Assembly (NCBI GenBank): GCA_959347315.1
Contig: OY365818.1
Location: 6,817,753-6,881,752, forward strand
DNA length: 64,000 nt
Direction of reading: 5' to 3'
Origin: Bimastos eiseni
Lineage: Eukaryota; Annelida; Clitellata; Crassiclitellata; Lumbricidae
In this document: one piece after another, positions 12,035-21,062 of the stretch
How the letters are laid out: every line of letters starts with the position of its first letter
Numbering within the stretch: position 1 is the stretch's first letter
Position numbers and translations under genes: made by a program
The notes under the pieces: model-generated
What the model was told of the DNA's origin: nothing
The model's database searches: none
What the model saw: the letters and a program-made list of their open reading frames with translations, nothing else

Positions 12035-12599
12035 GTGCAGTTTCGTCATTTAGGCTATTCCCTTCTGAGTCCGCGTAGTTGAAAATTTTTAAATATTATA
12101 ATATTTTCAGTTTCAATATCTGCTCTTCTATGCAGTTTGAGCTTCTTTTTCCATGTGGAGTTCTATATTGAGAACTGGCTAACTCGGGTAACTGCTCGAT
12201 GCTCATTAGGCCTAATTCATTCGTTAAAAAATTCAAACAGCGCTCTTTCAAAGTAACTGGCAAAAAAACCCCAGCTCCAGCCCGGATTGAAATTTAGTTT
12301 TTCTAAATGGCCACAAAATGTACCACTACACGAATTAGGAACGGACGTGAGTCCAGAGACAGGCCATTCCAACCCCTAAGGGGTCAACTACAAAGAATGC
12401 GTGGTCGTTCGCTCTAGGGATTAACTTTTGAATACGCTGCTGTCCTGAAGATTAAAAAAAATTATAATTCATGAATCTGAAATGTTCCGCACACATGCGT
12501 AACAGTCTCCTTGGGTCTACCCCGCCTACCCTTGGGCCCTCTGCACTCGGGTCTCTTCTATTCTGCACCGAACTTTCCTTCGTTCCTCTCTATATGACT

Positions 12600-12830
12600 G
12601 CTGGTTTTTTCCCACATGCGCTCTGCCACGGCCCAATCCAGGAGCCTCGCCTATGTGGATCCCACCAACCGCAGCAACCTCCCCCTTCTCTTTGGTAGGA
12701 GCTGCTCTTGCTGCCCTCTGCGGCTGTCTTCCGCAGGCGCCTGAAGACTTTCCTGTTCTCCGTTTAGCTATGTATGTACATGTGTTGAGTCGTGAGCGCC
12801 TCTGATAATGAGTGGCAGTTGCTAAGTTTT
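12600..12830 (+). pseudogene. Probable LINE 3' fragment
   Basis: A short frame reads RRRLKTFLFSV near 12,735, resembling the last residues of L2/CR1-type reverse transcriptases. It is followed by GAGCGCCTCTGA, a 3' UTR word shared with the fragments at 23.97, 39.5 and 53.0 kb. Upstream frames are broken. This is a weak call based on the shared 3' word. Confidence 0.4.
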
Positions 12831-12990
12831 CAGTTACAATTATTACAATTACAATTAAACACGCGCACCTGCAAATAAACGCACAAAATATACATATGTG
12901 CGTTTTTATATATAAACTGGACAATTTTGATCTTCATAAAAACGGTAACAAATAGCGGCAAGCCAGAATAGTACTGCAATCGCAAAAAGA

Positions 12991-13632
12991 CAATTAACTT
13001 TTAACAATTAACTTTTAACAATTAACTTTTAACAATTAACTTTTAACAATTAACTTTTAACAATTAACTTTTAACAATTAACTTTTAACAATTAACTTTT
13101 AACAATTAACTTTTAACAATTAACTTTTAACAATTAACTTTTAACAAATAACTTTTAACAAATAACGTTTAACAATTAACTTTTAACAAATAACTTTTAA
13201 CAAATAACGTTTAACAATTAACTTTTAACAATTAACTTTTAACAATTAACTTTTAACAAATAACTTTTAACAATTGACTTTTAACAATTGACTTTTAACA
13301 ATTGACTTTTAACAATTGACTTTTAACAATTGACTTTTAACAATTGACTTTTAACAACTGACTTTTAACAATTTACTTTTAACAATTTACTTTTAACAAT
13401 TTACTTTTAACAATTTACTTTTAACAATTTACTTTTAACAATTTACTTTTAACAATTTACTTTTAACAATTTACTTTTAACAATTTACTTTTAACAATTT
13501 ACTTTTAACAATTTACTTTTAACAATTTACTTTTAACAATTTACTTTTAACAATTTACTTTTAACAATTTACTTTTAACAATTTACTTTTAACAATTTAC
13601 TTTTAACAATTTACTTTTAACAATTTACTTTT
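12991..13632. repeat. 14-bp minisatellite, about 46 units, at the 3' end of gene 1
   Basis: The array is about 640 bp of a 14-bp unit CAATTAACTTTTAA. Variants are in blocks: CAATTAA units first, mixed CAAATAA and CGTTTAA units, a block of CAATTGA units, then about 20 CAATTTA units closest to the gene. The array ends 20 bp from the gene 1 stop codon, so it is transcribed if the 3' UTR is longer than that. The block structure implies stepwise local amplification. Confidence 0.97.
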
Positions 13633-13651
13633 GACTATCTGGGCAATTAGG

Positions 13652-14585
13652 TTAGATAGTCGTCCAACGTTTCCATCTATTTCCCACTAGCTTGAAGAGC
13701 TCTTCGCAGCTTTTAACAATGATCCTGTTCTCTCCTAACGTCAGTTCAGTTTGCCATCTGTTCGCTGTTTTCCTCGAAGCCGCCGTGTGCTGCCCCCAAA
13801 CTCCCTTTTGCCACCATTTCGAATTTACTGGACTGGAGGCGTTTAGAAAGGCGTAGATGTTACCCGTGTAGGTCTTAAGCTGTTCCATCACATCCTCATA
13901 GAACAAGGTATAAATTCTTCCAGGGAAGCGTTTCTCGAGGTCGATTCGCACCCGGATGTCTCTGGCAACCGTCTGGCAGTACAGCTCGGCCTCATTGGCC
14001 GTCATGAACAAATCCAGCTCTATGGAGTAAAGCGTCTTGGCACTGGCGTCGAATTTCTTCCTCGACAGCATCACAGCCCGCGGATCCCGTATGAGGTGGA
14101 TCACTCGGAAGTTGGGAAGTGCTGACAACAGCGGTTCCATGCTTTCCATTGTCGCACGAACCGTCTTAACGGCGTGAATCGGTCGTTCGTTGCAGATCTT
14201 CGACAGCGCGCGACCGCAGGTGTCGAGAAACATCCGGCGGATTCGTTTGCGGCAGCTGATGTACGGAGCGAAGAGGGTTCGCTTCGTGTGATTCCGGAGA
14301 AGGTCGGGTTCGGTTAGAAGTCTTCGGCATTCGTCGTGTCGCCGTTCGGTTGCCTCTCCGAAGCGCCGTCCGCAAAAGGAGACGGGAGCTAGGGCAAGGC
14401 AGCGCTCGGCCTCTTCCTTAAGGGTTTGGTTGCTGATGCAGCGTACATAGGCGTTCGGCTCCTGGTAGAAGTCCTTGTAGAGATAACGATGCGTTAGTGT
14501 TTCCATAGGAAGGTCGTTCACTCGACAGGTCAACAGGCTGAGCAGGAATTGTGAGACTTTGGATATTTCGACGTCTGTTAACGAT
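13652..14585 (-). CDS. Gene 1 exon 4: catalytic domain and stop
   Basis: A 934-nt terminal exon begins after acceptor GTCAACAG. It contains VRATMESMEPLL, HLIRDPRAVMLSR (3'-phosphate binding), sequons NQT, NHT and NAS, conserved cysteines and a final CEELFKLVGNRW-type motif. The ORF extends a few codons upstream into the intron, but the phase and gene 3 agree on the acceptor used here. No frameshift or stop interrupts it. Confidence 0.93.
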
Positions 14586-17500
14586 CTGTTGACAGACCAT
14601 TGTAATTGCAATTGTCACTGGAAATTTACACAGCGCTGGTTAAAAAATTGTAAGAGGCATAACATAACAAAACCATGATCGAATAATATAATACCATTTT
14701 AAAGCGCAAAGACCTACAAAGATTAAATTTATTCAGTTATTCATCCTTCGTTGTGATTGGCCTATTCAAAGCTAAATTTTATTACATTTCATGTTCTTAT
14801 TTTTAGGTTGATAGTGTAACGGTTCAGGGGTACGCCTGCCTGGTGTCGGCCTGCTGTGGTGTCTGCCTGTTGTGTACGCCTGTCTACTGTGTTCTTTCTT
14901 CTGTGGTATCTGCCTGCTGTGTGCGCCTATCTACTATCTACTGTGCGCGCCTATCTACTATCTGCTGTAGTCTATCTACTATCTACTGTAGATATCTACT
15001 ATCTACTGTAGATATCTACTATCTACTGTATCCTATCTACTGTGTAGTCTCTACTGTCTATTATCTACTATCTACTGTAGTCTATCTACTATCTACTGTG
15101 GATATCTACTGTAGTCTATCTACTATCTACTGTAGATATCTACTATCTACTGTATCCTATCTACTGTGTAGTCTCTACTGTCTACTGTCTCCTATCTACT
15201 GTGTATCATCTACTATCTACGCGAATTAGTATAAACGGATCGGAGAGTCGTCATCGAGAGAGTCGTCGTCGTCATCGGGGAGTCGTCGTTGGATCGTCGT
15301 CGTCATCGGGGAGTCGTCGTAGGATCGTGGTCGTCGCCGTCGTCTGGAGATCGTCATCGAGGAGCCTAGTAGATTCGGCTTCGGCCTTGCAGTCTCGGCG
15401 GCTAGGAAGCACGAATAGTCGTCGTGGCTTGCGATAGTCGTCGTGGCTTGCGATAGTCGTCGTGGCTTGCGATAGTCGTCGTGGATATAGTCGTCGCCGT
15501 CAGCCATTGACGTAGCATAGTAGTCGCCGTCAGCCATTGACGTAGCGTTGTAATTACTCGTTAGTTATCGACGTAGGGCGTATTGAGGGAGTGAGAGACG
15601 GACTGTTTCCGAATCGGCGCTACAGAACTATTGTTTTCCGTTGTACATTAAAAGAAGATTATCGAACAAGCGTGTCTTATTCCAAGCGTCATCCAGAAAG
15701 GAGCTAGTTAAACCTTAAATGGTTAGTCTTCAGCAAACCACTGAAGCCTTACTCAGCGGACTGCAACTCGAACTACCCCCATATCGGACGGGGCTGCAAG
15801 TCGTCATCCTGGTCACTGTCGAATAGGCCCCGTTCCGTTACAATAGTTTTATCCATTTTTTCTGCACAGCTCGACAAGTGGCGTCAGGTTATGACTAATT
15901 ATACGCCTTCAAAGGAATACGGTAGCATTGATCAAATGAGTTGGAAAGTACTTTAAGGCTTAGAATATCTACAGATTAGTAACGATGATCCATTGCCTTG
16001 ATTTCATTATAGCACTTTCATACCTTTTAAGCTAACCCGTTAAAAGTTATTTATTGCGTTTTTAGCCTTCTTCAACTACCATCGCCATTTGTATCTACTG
16101 CAACCATCACTAAATACAATCTCTTACCCATGGCTGTAAACATGTTGTTTTTGGTTATTTGGCTTTTTTGTTTGCTTGCAAAAAAAACAAAAAACAAAAA
16201 GTTGCAATTTTTTTTAAATATTTCAATTCAATTTACTAATATTACTAATATATTACTAATTGTGCGTTATTCAGTCCGAAATCAAGCTAAATTAATTATA
16301 TAAACGAGTTGAAGCAATTTTTCAGGCTCTGTCTGATGCTTTTTTATAACAAAACTGGTGCGACAAAATCCAAAGGAAAACTAAAAAAACTGAAAGAAAA
16401 ACCAAAAAAAATAAAAACCACCTTTTGATTTTGAAAATCTTGGTTTTATTTGCACCCCTGATCTTACCTGATACTCCTACAATTGGGACTATTGCTTCTA
16501 GTACTACTAGAACTATTTCCAATGCCACAACTATCATAACACCTGCTTCCACTACCTCCACGGTTGTACTGCTACTCATTTGCATCCGTATAGCGCGTAG
16601 CATTACCTTATAGCCTTTCGTACGCCGTTCGGGCCGCTGAGTCTTTAGCTTCTTTTCGATCTCCACTTAAAACTTTTATATTTACTCTTGCTTATCCTCC
16701 TTAGACCATCTTTCTGTCTCTTAGGACTGACCTTCTATTTGACCTGATTTGATCTGTTTTGGTGAGCCGTTGGTTGATGCCCTGTGTGATATCATGGCGG
16801 CGCTGTAGAAGTTTCTAGTCATAGTCATAGTCGTAGAGTTCATAAAACTAAATTTTACTTGATAAAATCTTCAAAAGTCGTGCGGAACAATTGAGAAGTA
16901 CATGTTGATCCACATCCGTATATACCTGCTTACCGCATAGGGCGCTATATAATTTGGAGTCTTGAGGGAGGGGCCATCGATTTTCACCTCAATGATCCGT
17001 TGCGATGCCCGGTGATGTCGGAGGGTACGTTCCAGCCGATCGCCGTACCATACACGGAGGAATAGATGGAGTCAATTGGTTCGAAGTAATAGAAAGTCCG
17101 TGGGTTAAGGTTGAACATGTTGCTGAAGAACGAAGACCCGCATCGCTGATAGGACAGGATGACAACGGTCTTAGACTGACCGGCGACGAACGGGTGAAAT
17201 GGATACGATGGCGGTTTAGTCTGTTTAACGAAAAAAACAATACAAGTGAACTGAGATTCACCGATGCCTCTGGAAACCGAATTCTGACCTTCCTCAGACT
17301 ACTATACGACACAGAACAGTTTGTTTATCTTCTCATATACCCTGTTGACCAGTGTCTTCTCGACACAGAACAGTTGGTTCATCTTCTCATATACCCTGTT
17401 GACCAGTGTCTTCTCGACTTAAACCTGGTGTGGCACGGTGACCGATTGGTTAGAGCGGTCGGCCCGTAACGCTCAGTGTGCACTGAGTGAGCGGGTTCGA

Positions 17501-20500
17501 CCCTCGTTCGAGGCGTCAGTCACTGTATAGGGATCTTGAGCAAGTCCTTTGCGCACAATTGTTCAGCAGTACAGCTGCAGTTGCGCCGTTGAGGCGTGCG
17601 TGCGCCCTTGTGCAAGACTTGTCCTGTTTAAAGCGCGTTATAAATGCCTAGTTGTATTGTATTGTATTGTATGGACCTTCTCGGGTTTTGACACTTAGGC
17701 CTGGCATCGAAACATGCAGAGCAACCTACCTATACTTTATATGAATTAACGCCGATGATTAACGTGTCTGTCTCCATGCTGTAACTTTGTGGGCGTTGCG
17801 AAATTTCAGTGACATTACATTATTCGATTTGAGTTCAATTTCATGGAATACTGGTCTCTTTGCTTTCTAGTTTAACTCATCGTGTTGCCAATGGGCCAAC
17901 GTATAGGCTTACTGACCCAGTGACACTTAAAAGCTCATCTGACTCAGATCAGAAGCTTGCGTCTTCAAATCACGTCGGGGGTCATCGTCATTATGGATAG
18001 TAATCTTTATCATAAATAAAGCGCTGGAATTGAGACTAATCAAGTCAATTCGGTTGATGCCCTGTGCATTACTATGGCGGCGCCATAGAAGTTCTTAAGT
18101 CACAGTTATAGACTTATAGTCCCGTATAAGATATCCAACAACAAAAACATCTTAATCGTATAATCAGGGGCGGCGATCCCGAGGGGGTCGAGGGGCCAAT
18201 CCCCCCACCTTTCACAGAGAGGAAACAATTTACACGTATCTCTCCCACATGCCCTACTCTTCTCATTGGGTGTCCCCCATATGTCAAGCGAGATCGCCGC
18301 CTCTGCGTATAATCTTCATATTTCTAAAGTGACACATGAACGGAGAGCAAAGGGCAAAAACTTATTCACGAGCGCTGCATTAAATCAGTGGAATTGTCCA
18401 AAGGATAGTCCGTGGTAGAGCATAGTCGGATTTTCAGGAGGTCACCGGAGACAGAGTGGCTGTTAAGGGGAGGGTGGTGTCGTTTTGGTCGAGGATTGCT
18501 TATCGTAATGATGACAGATGTTGAAAGACTAGAAGCACAGAAGGACCCGTACGCACGTTGGACATTTGGTGACGAGTACTGACCGATTGTGAGTCATGAG
18601 ATAAAGGTCAAGTGACAACTTCCTCTCTTTTATTCTGTATGTACAATTTTATGCTAATAAAGAGGAACGCTGTTGGACGATCTCACCGGCCTAGATAGCT
18701 CAGTTGGGAGAGCGTTAGACTGAAGATATAAAGGTCCCCGGGTCTGGGCAAAACACCCGACTAATTCCCGGGGATCGGTTACAATTTTACTCTCTCATAT
18801 CGTATTATTTTACAAATTGTGAGTCAAAATTAGCATTGGCGAAGGTCTGAAAATTCTAAGTCAGGACCAAAGCAAAGGAAGACGTAAAGAAATTCACTAT
18901 TGACAAACTTCTAAGTTTGAATGCTCAAAATGTGCATCGGCCGGGAATCGAACCCGGGCCGCCCGCGTGGCAGGCGAGCATTCTACCACTGAACCACCGA
19001 TGCTTGTTAACATGAACAGCTACTCCCTACTCAACACTTGCCTCATAACCCACAGACGATTCACCATTTGCAAGATTCACCATTTGCAACTACTTATAGT
19101 AGCATTTACGGTGTCATCGACATGCCACTTACATTAGCGTTTACAGAGTCATTTGCGCTTGAGTTACGTTATGTATAACGACATTTGAAGATACGATTTA
19201 ACTTAAAACAAAATGCTACATGATAACTCCGAATTTGAAGTGATACGATAAGTTTAGAGTAAGTAACTCAATATGTATAAGAACCGCAATGAAACTGAGT
19301 ACGTTGGCTTACACGGACAGTAGCCGCAGTAGTGAAGTTGATGATCGCATGTGATTGAGTTTGATTGACGAATCCTCCATCCGTGTCCATCATGCAGTTC
19401 CGTTCCGTCAAAGCAGTCTCATCTGTGAATGAGAAAGAAAATGATCCGAAGATATTTATTTTAAAAGACTGTATATTGTAAACGTGTGCAAGAGGTGTGC
19501 ATTCATGACGGTAGATCTGTATATTGGTAAAATTAAGTATGTTATCATGTCTGTATAATATATTGTATTGTATTTGCAGATTTCTATATCGCCTCTATTA
19601 ATAAGATTGATAAGAGTTAACGGATAAAACACTCTAGGAATGATAAATCTGTCATCTTTATTTGGAAGTACAAATGGATGCATGCGATCTAGGGTGAAGA
19701 TTTTAGATACAGGTGGCAATTGGAGGGAAGAACGGTCTAAGGGCAAGAAACTCTGTATCGATGACGGGCATCTTCCGCCAAAGCCATGGACTCGAACGTG
19801 GCTCCATCGGATGGAAGGAATCACATCCTCCTCAACCTCCTTATAATGGTTTCCAGCATTTGACGATCGGCAGCAGAGGTAGGGACCCTCATGCAGGTGA
19901 AGCATAGGTTAGACTAATCAGTTGTTTATTTGGCGACGATGGTCAGCGTCTCGACAAGAAGGCCATGCCAACCTAAGACTCTAAAGACATGGAGAGAGGC
20001 GGCGCAAAACCCCAGCGTACGGGTCACGCTCGATTGATGACTCCCAGGAGGAGCATTTCAGTGACTCGCTCAACGTCCCAGAGAGGATGAGGGAGGGTAA
20101 AAGCCGACCGAAATCTAGTCACTATCTTACGTTGTGTGGCACAGTGGTCGATTGGTTAGAGCGGTCGGCCCGTAACGCTCAGTGTGCGCTGAGTGAGCGG
20201 GTTCGACCTTCGTCCGAGGCGTCAGTCACTGTGTAGGGACCTTGAGCAAGTCCTTCGCGTACAATTGCTCTGCAGTACAACTGCAATTGTGTCGTCGAGG
20301 CGTGTGCACTTCTGAGCAAATGATGCTGGAAGAAGGGTGATACCATGTATCATGTATAGGCTACGTATGAATATCTGATATACTTACTAACTTATTTATT
20401 TACCAATTTACTTATCCATTATGACACACTTTGGTGCTCTATATACAGCAAGCGAGACTTAGTAGCCTATTGGTTCGAGCTGTCGGCTTACAACGCGGAG

Positions 20501-21062
20501 AGTGCAGGTTCGACCCTCGTCTATAGTGTCGCAATGTAGGGACCTTAAGCAAGACCTTCGCACACAATGCATTACAACTCCAGTTGCGATGTCGAGGAGG
20601 GTGCGCACTTTTCAACTAACTGCAAGAAGGTCGATATCAAATTACAGGTGCATTGTAATGTACTATAATGTATACGGAAAGCCCGTGGCGCTCTACCAGT
20701 TATGAAGGTCTTGAAGTCGGCTAGCAACACTCAGTGTGCGCTGAGTGAGCGGGCTCGACACTCGTCTGAGGAGTCACTGTGTAGGGTACTTGAGCAAGTC
20801 CTTCGCGCACAATTACTCTGCATTACAACTCCAGTTGCGCCGTTCGGCCGTTGAGGCGTGTGCGCACTTTTCAACTAACTGTAAGAAGGGCGATATCAAA
20901 TTACAGTTGTACTGTAATGTCCTACATTGTATACGGAAAACCCGTGAACGAACAGGCAAAATAGAAAAAATTACACTCACACTTGAATTTCTGAAAACAG
21001 AGAAAACACGCTGTAAGAAAGATCCACGCAAATAGATAGCGATTCCGAAATGACAAGTGCAT
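13652..21062 (-). CDS. Carbohydrate 6-O-sulfotransferase paralogue, gene 1, four exons
   Basis: Joined on the minus strand from 21,062-20,981, 19,422-19,313, 17,220-16,988 and 14,585-13,652, this gives a complete frame of 452 codons plus TAA. Family knowledge: such enzymes transfer sulfate from PAPS to the 6-OH of Gal, GalNAc or GlcNAc in glycans, in the Golgi. Visible are a short cytoplasmic tail and membrane anchor (LFAWIFLTACFLCF), an N-glycosylated stem, the 5'-PAPS motif YQRCGSSFFSNMFN, VRATMESMEPLL and the 3'-PAPS motif RVIHLIRDPRAVMLSR. Length matches CHST1-7-like enzymes (about 390-530). All junctions are GT-AG in phases 1, 0 and 2, identical to gene 2. The introns hold a solo LTR, a MITE, SINEs and tRNA genes. 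The acceptor sugar cannot be told from sequence alone. Confidence 0.9.
14815..15842 (+). mobile_element. Solo LTR in gene 1 intron 3
   Basis: The segment starts TGTAACGG and ends CCGTTACA, the TG...CA inverted ends of a retroviral-type LTR, and is flanked by ATAG on both sides (14,811-14,814 and 15,843-15,846). Its length is 1,028 bp. A CATTAAAAG motif near 15,650 could be the polyadenylation region. No internal domain, primer-binding site or second LTR is present. Gene 2's intron 3 lacks it at the matching place. Ends of this kind are common in Gypsy/Ty3 elements. Confidence 0.85.
14860..15545. repeat. Minisatellites inside the solo LTR
   Basis: From about 14,925 to 15,225 units of CTATCTACTATCTACTGTAG recur. 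From 15,245 to 15,350 GTCGTCGTCATCGGGGA-like units recur, followed by four copies of GTCGTGGCTTGCGATA and two of GTCGCCGTCAGCCATTGACG. Internal tandem repeats of this type are common in LTR U3 regions. The ORFs here (YLLSTVDIYY-like) are artefacts. Confidence 0.9.
16129..16460 (-). mobile_element. hAT-like MITE, family M1, in gene 1 intron 3
   Basis: Read on the minus strand the element begins CAGGGGTGCAAATAAAACC and ends AACATGTTTACAGCCATG. It is flanked by octamers that differ at one base (ATCTTACC at 16,461-16,468; CTCTTACC at 16,121-16,128). Gene 2's intron 3 has a single uninterrupted GGTAAGGA-like site there. A second copy is at 49,163-49,517. Eight-bp target duplications and CAGGG-type ends suit the hAT superfamily. 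A poly-T-rich stretch gives a false transmembrane ORF. Confidence 0.85.
16708..16830 (+). repeat. Dispersed repeat family R3, copy 1
   Basis: The core words are CTTAGGACTGACCTT, TTTGACCTG, CTGTTTTGGTGAGCCGT, GGTTGATGCCCTGTG and GGCGGCGCTGTAGAAGTT, followed by TCATAGTCATAG. The other copies lie at 18,042-18,118 (partial) and 28,585-28,710. The third lies just upstream of gene 2 exon 1. Confidence 0.7.
16988..17220 (-). CDS. Gene 1 exon 3: 5'-PAPS-binding motif
   Basis: A 233-nt exon lies between acceptor GTTAAACAG and donor GTGAAA. It encodes SYPFHPFVAGQSK, ILSYQRCGSSFFSNMFNLNP and YYFEPIDSIYSSVYG. The YQRCGSS loop binds the 5'-phosphosulfate of PAPS. The exon ends in phase 2 (AG), completing Arg with the first base of exon 4. 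Longer ORFs in the antisense frame are shadows of this exon. Confidence 0.92.
17307..17414. repeat. 54-bp perfect-period tandem duplication
   Basis: Two units of 54 bp start CGACACAGAACAG; they differ at two positions near the start (TTTGTTTAT versus TTGGTTCAT). The duplication lies in gene 1 intron 2 just upstream of exon 3 and is absent from gene 2, so it arose after the gene duplication. Confidence 0.9.
17429..17675 (+). mobile_element. tRNA-derived SINE (S1), full-length copy
   Basis: The head holds A-box-like TGGTTAGAGCGG and B-box-like GGTTCGACCCTC. A central domain contains CTTGAGCAAGTCCTT, which resembles the CORE domain of MIR-type SINEs. The 3' part has GCGTTATAAATGCCTAG and ends in a (TTGTA)n tail. 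Further copies lie at 20,134, 20,455, 20,706 and 44,455. It is in gene 1 intron 2. Confidence 0.8.
18042..18118 (+). repeat. R3 repeat, partial copy 2
   Basis: The copy contains CGGTTGATGCCCTGTGCATT, ATGGCGGCGCCATAGAAGTT and CAGTTATAGACTTATAG. It lacks the 5' half seen at 16,708. Confidence 0.65.
18165..18305 (+). mobile_element. hAT-like MITE, family M2, copy 1
   Basis: The ends CAGGGGCGGCGATC and GATCGCCGCCTCTG form terminal inverted repeats. They are flanked by perfect 8-bp duplications CGTATAAT (18,157-18,164 and 18,306-18,313). The length is 141 bp and there is no coding. Other copies are at 24,566 and 47,649. It lies in gene 1 intron 2. Confidence 0.88.
18308..18480 (+). repeat. R1 repeat, copy 2
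   Basis: Abutting MITE M2, the copy contains TTATTCACGAGCGCTGCAT, GTCCAAAGGATAG and the distal GACAGAGTGGCTGTTAAGG segment, which is shared with the copy at 60,025-60,325. Confidence 0.6.
18689..18745 (+). pseudogene. tRNA-Phe(GAA) relic, 3' end lost
   Basis: The 5' half is a good tRNA-Phe: AGATAGCTCAGTTGGGAGAG for the D arm and GACTGAAGATATAAAGGTC for the anticodon arm (GAA). After AAGGTCCCCGGG the T arm and acceptor strand are replaced by unrelated sequence. The inverted counterpart at 29,852-29,911 is also 3'-truncated, so the loss predates the duplication. Confidence 0.75.
18933..19003 (-). tRNA. tRNA-Gly (anticodon GCC)
   Basis: The 71-nt gene folds as a canonical cloverleaf. The acceptor is GCATCGG/CCGATGC, the D arm GTTC-AGTGGTA-GAAT, the anticodon loop CTGCCAC (GCC), the T arm CCGGG-TTCGATT-CCCGG, and the discriminator A. 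A TTTT Pol III terminator follows within a few bases. It lies in gene 1 intron 2 in the same orientation as the host gene. All stems pair, so it is probably functional. Confidence 0.95.
19313..19422 (-). CDS. Gene 1 exon 2: stem region
   Basis: The 110-nt exon lies between acceptor TTCACAG and donor GTAAGC. It starts with two bases that complete a Tyr codon and encodes 36 further residues (ETALTERNCMM...TTAATVR). It has two N-glycosylation sequons (NQT, NFT), as expected of a luminal stem. Gene 2 keeps the same frame with one codon fewer, which supports coding. Confidence 0.82.
19560..20110. other. Unassigned repeat-like segment in gene 1 intron 1
   Basis: The segment begins with TTGTATTGTATTTGCAG and TTCTATATCGCCTCT, words seen at the outer ends of other repeats here (58,640; 52,905; 63,580). 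It has no matching DNA in gene 2 intron 1. No coherent ORF is recognised. It is probably a retroelement fragment inserted after the duplication. Confidence 0.5.
20134..20365 (+). mobile_element. S1 SINE, copy 2
   Basis: The head and central domain are well preserved (GATTGGTTAGAGCGGTCGGC, CTTGAGCAAGTCCTTCG). The 3' end differs from copy 1 and lacks the TTGTA tail. It is in gene 1 intron 1. Confidence 0.75.
20455..20672 (+). mobile_element. S1 SINE, diverged copy 3
   Basis: The head is degraded (CTATTGGTTCGAGCTGTCGG, CAGGTTCGACCCTCG). The body has TTAAGCAAGACCTTCGCAC, and the 3' part AACTGCAAGAAGGTCGATAT is shared with copy 4. Confidence 0.7.
20706..20938 (+). mobile_element. S1 SINE, copy 4, next to gene 1 exon 1
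   Basis: The 5' head is partly replaced, but CTCAGTGTGCGCTGAGTGAG, CTTGAGCAAGTCCTTCG and the AAGAAGGGCGATATCAAATT 3' part are clear. It ends about 40 bp from the exon 1 donor. Copies 2-4 explain most of why this intron is four times longer than in gene 2. Confidence 0.7.
20981..21062 (-). CDS. Gene 1 exon 1: signal anchor
   Basis: An 82-nt exon starts at ATG (21,062-21,060) and encodes 27 residues beginning MHLSFRNRYLF, with two basic residues before a hydrophobic stretch of about 15. The donor is GTGAGT, phase 1. It aligns almost base for base with gene 2 exon 1, and about 60 bp of upstream DNA also aligns (ACACGATCGTC, TCAATGTTGCG). This makes the start codon assignment strong. Confidence 0.85.

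Noticed and set aside
12991..13632. CRISPR-like regular array
   Set aside because: The units are 14 bp and contiguous with no unique spacers, in a eukaryotic context. It is a minisatellite.
14860..15545. Coding potential of the CTATCTACT and GTCGTC repeats
   Set aside because: They lie inside a solo LTR with matching TGTAACGG/CCGTTACA ends. The ORFs are repeat translations.
16322..16666. 114-codon minus-strand ORF with a strong hydrophobic helix, at first read as the sulfotransferase signal-anchor exon
   Set aside because: The hydrophobic part lies inside MITE M1, which has inverted ends and 8-bp target duplications and recurs at 49,163. It also lies downstream of the 5'-PAPS exon. The true anchor exon is at 20,981-21,062.
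17005..17469. 154-codon plus-strand ORF
   Set aside because: It is the antisense shadow of gene 1 exon 3. The sense strand carries the PAPS-binding motif and splice sites. The same shadow occurs at 31,276-31,620.
18689..18745. Functional tRNA-Phe gene
   Set aside because: The T-arm and acceptor 3' strand are missing in this copy and in its inverted counterpart, so no cloverleaf can form.
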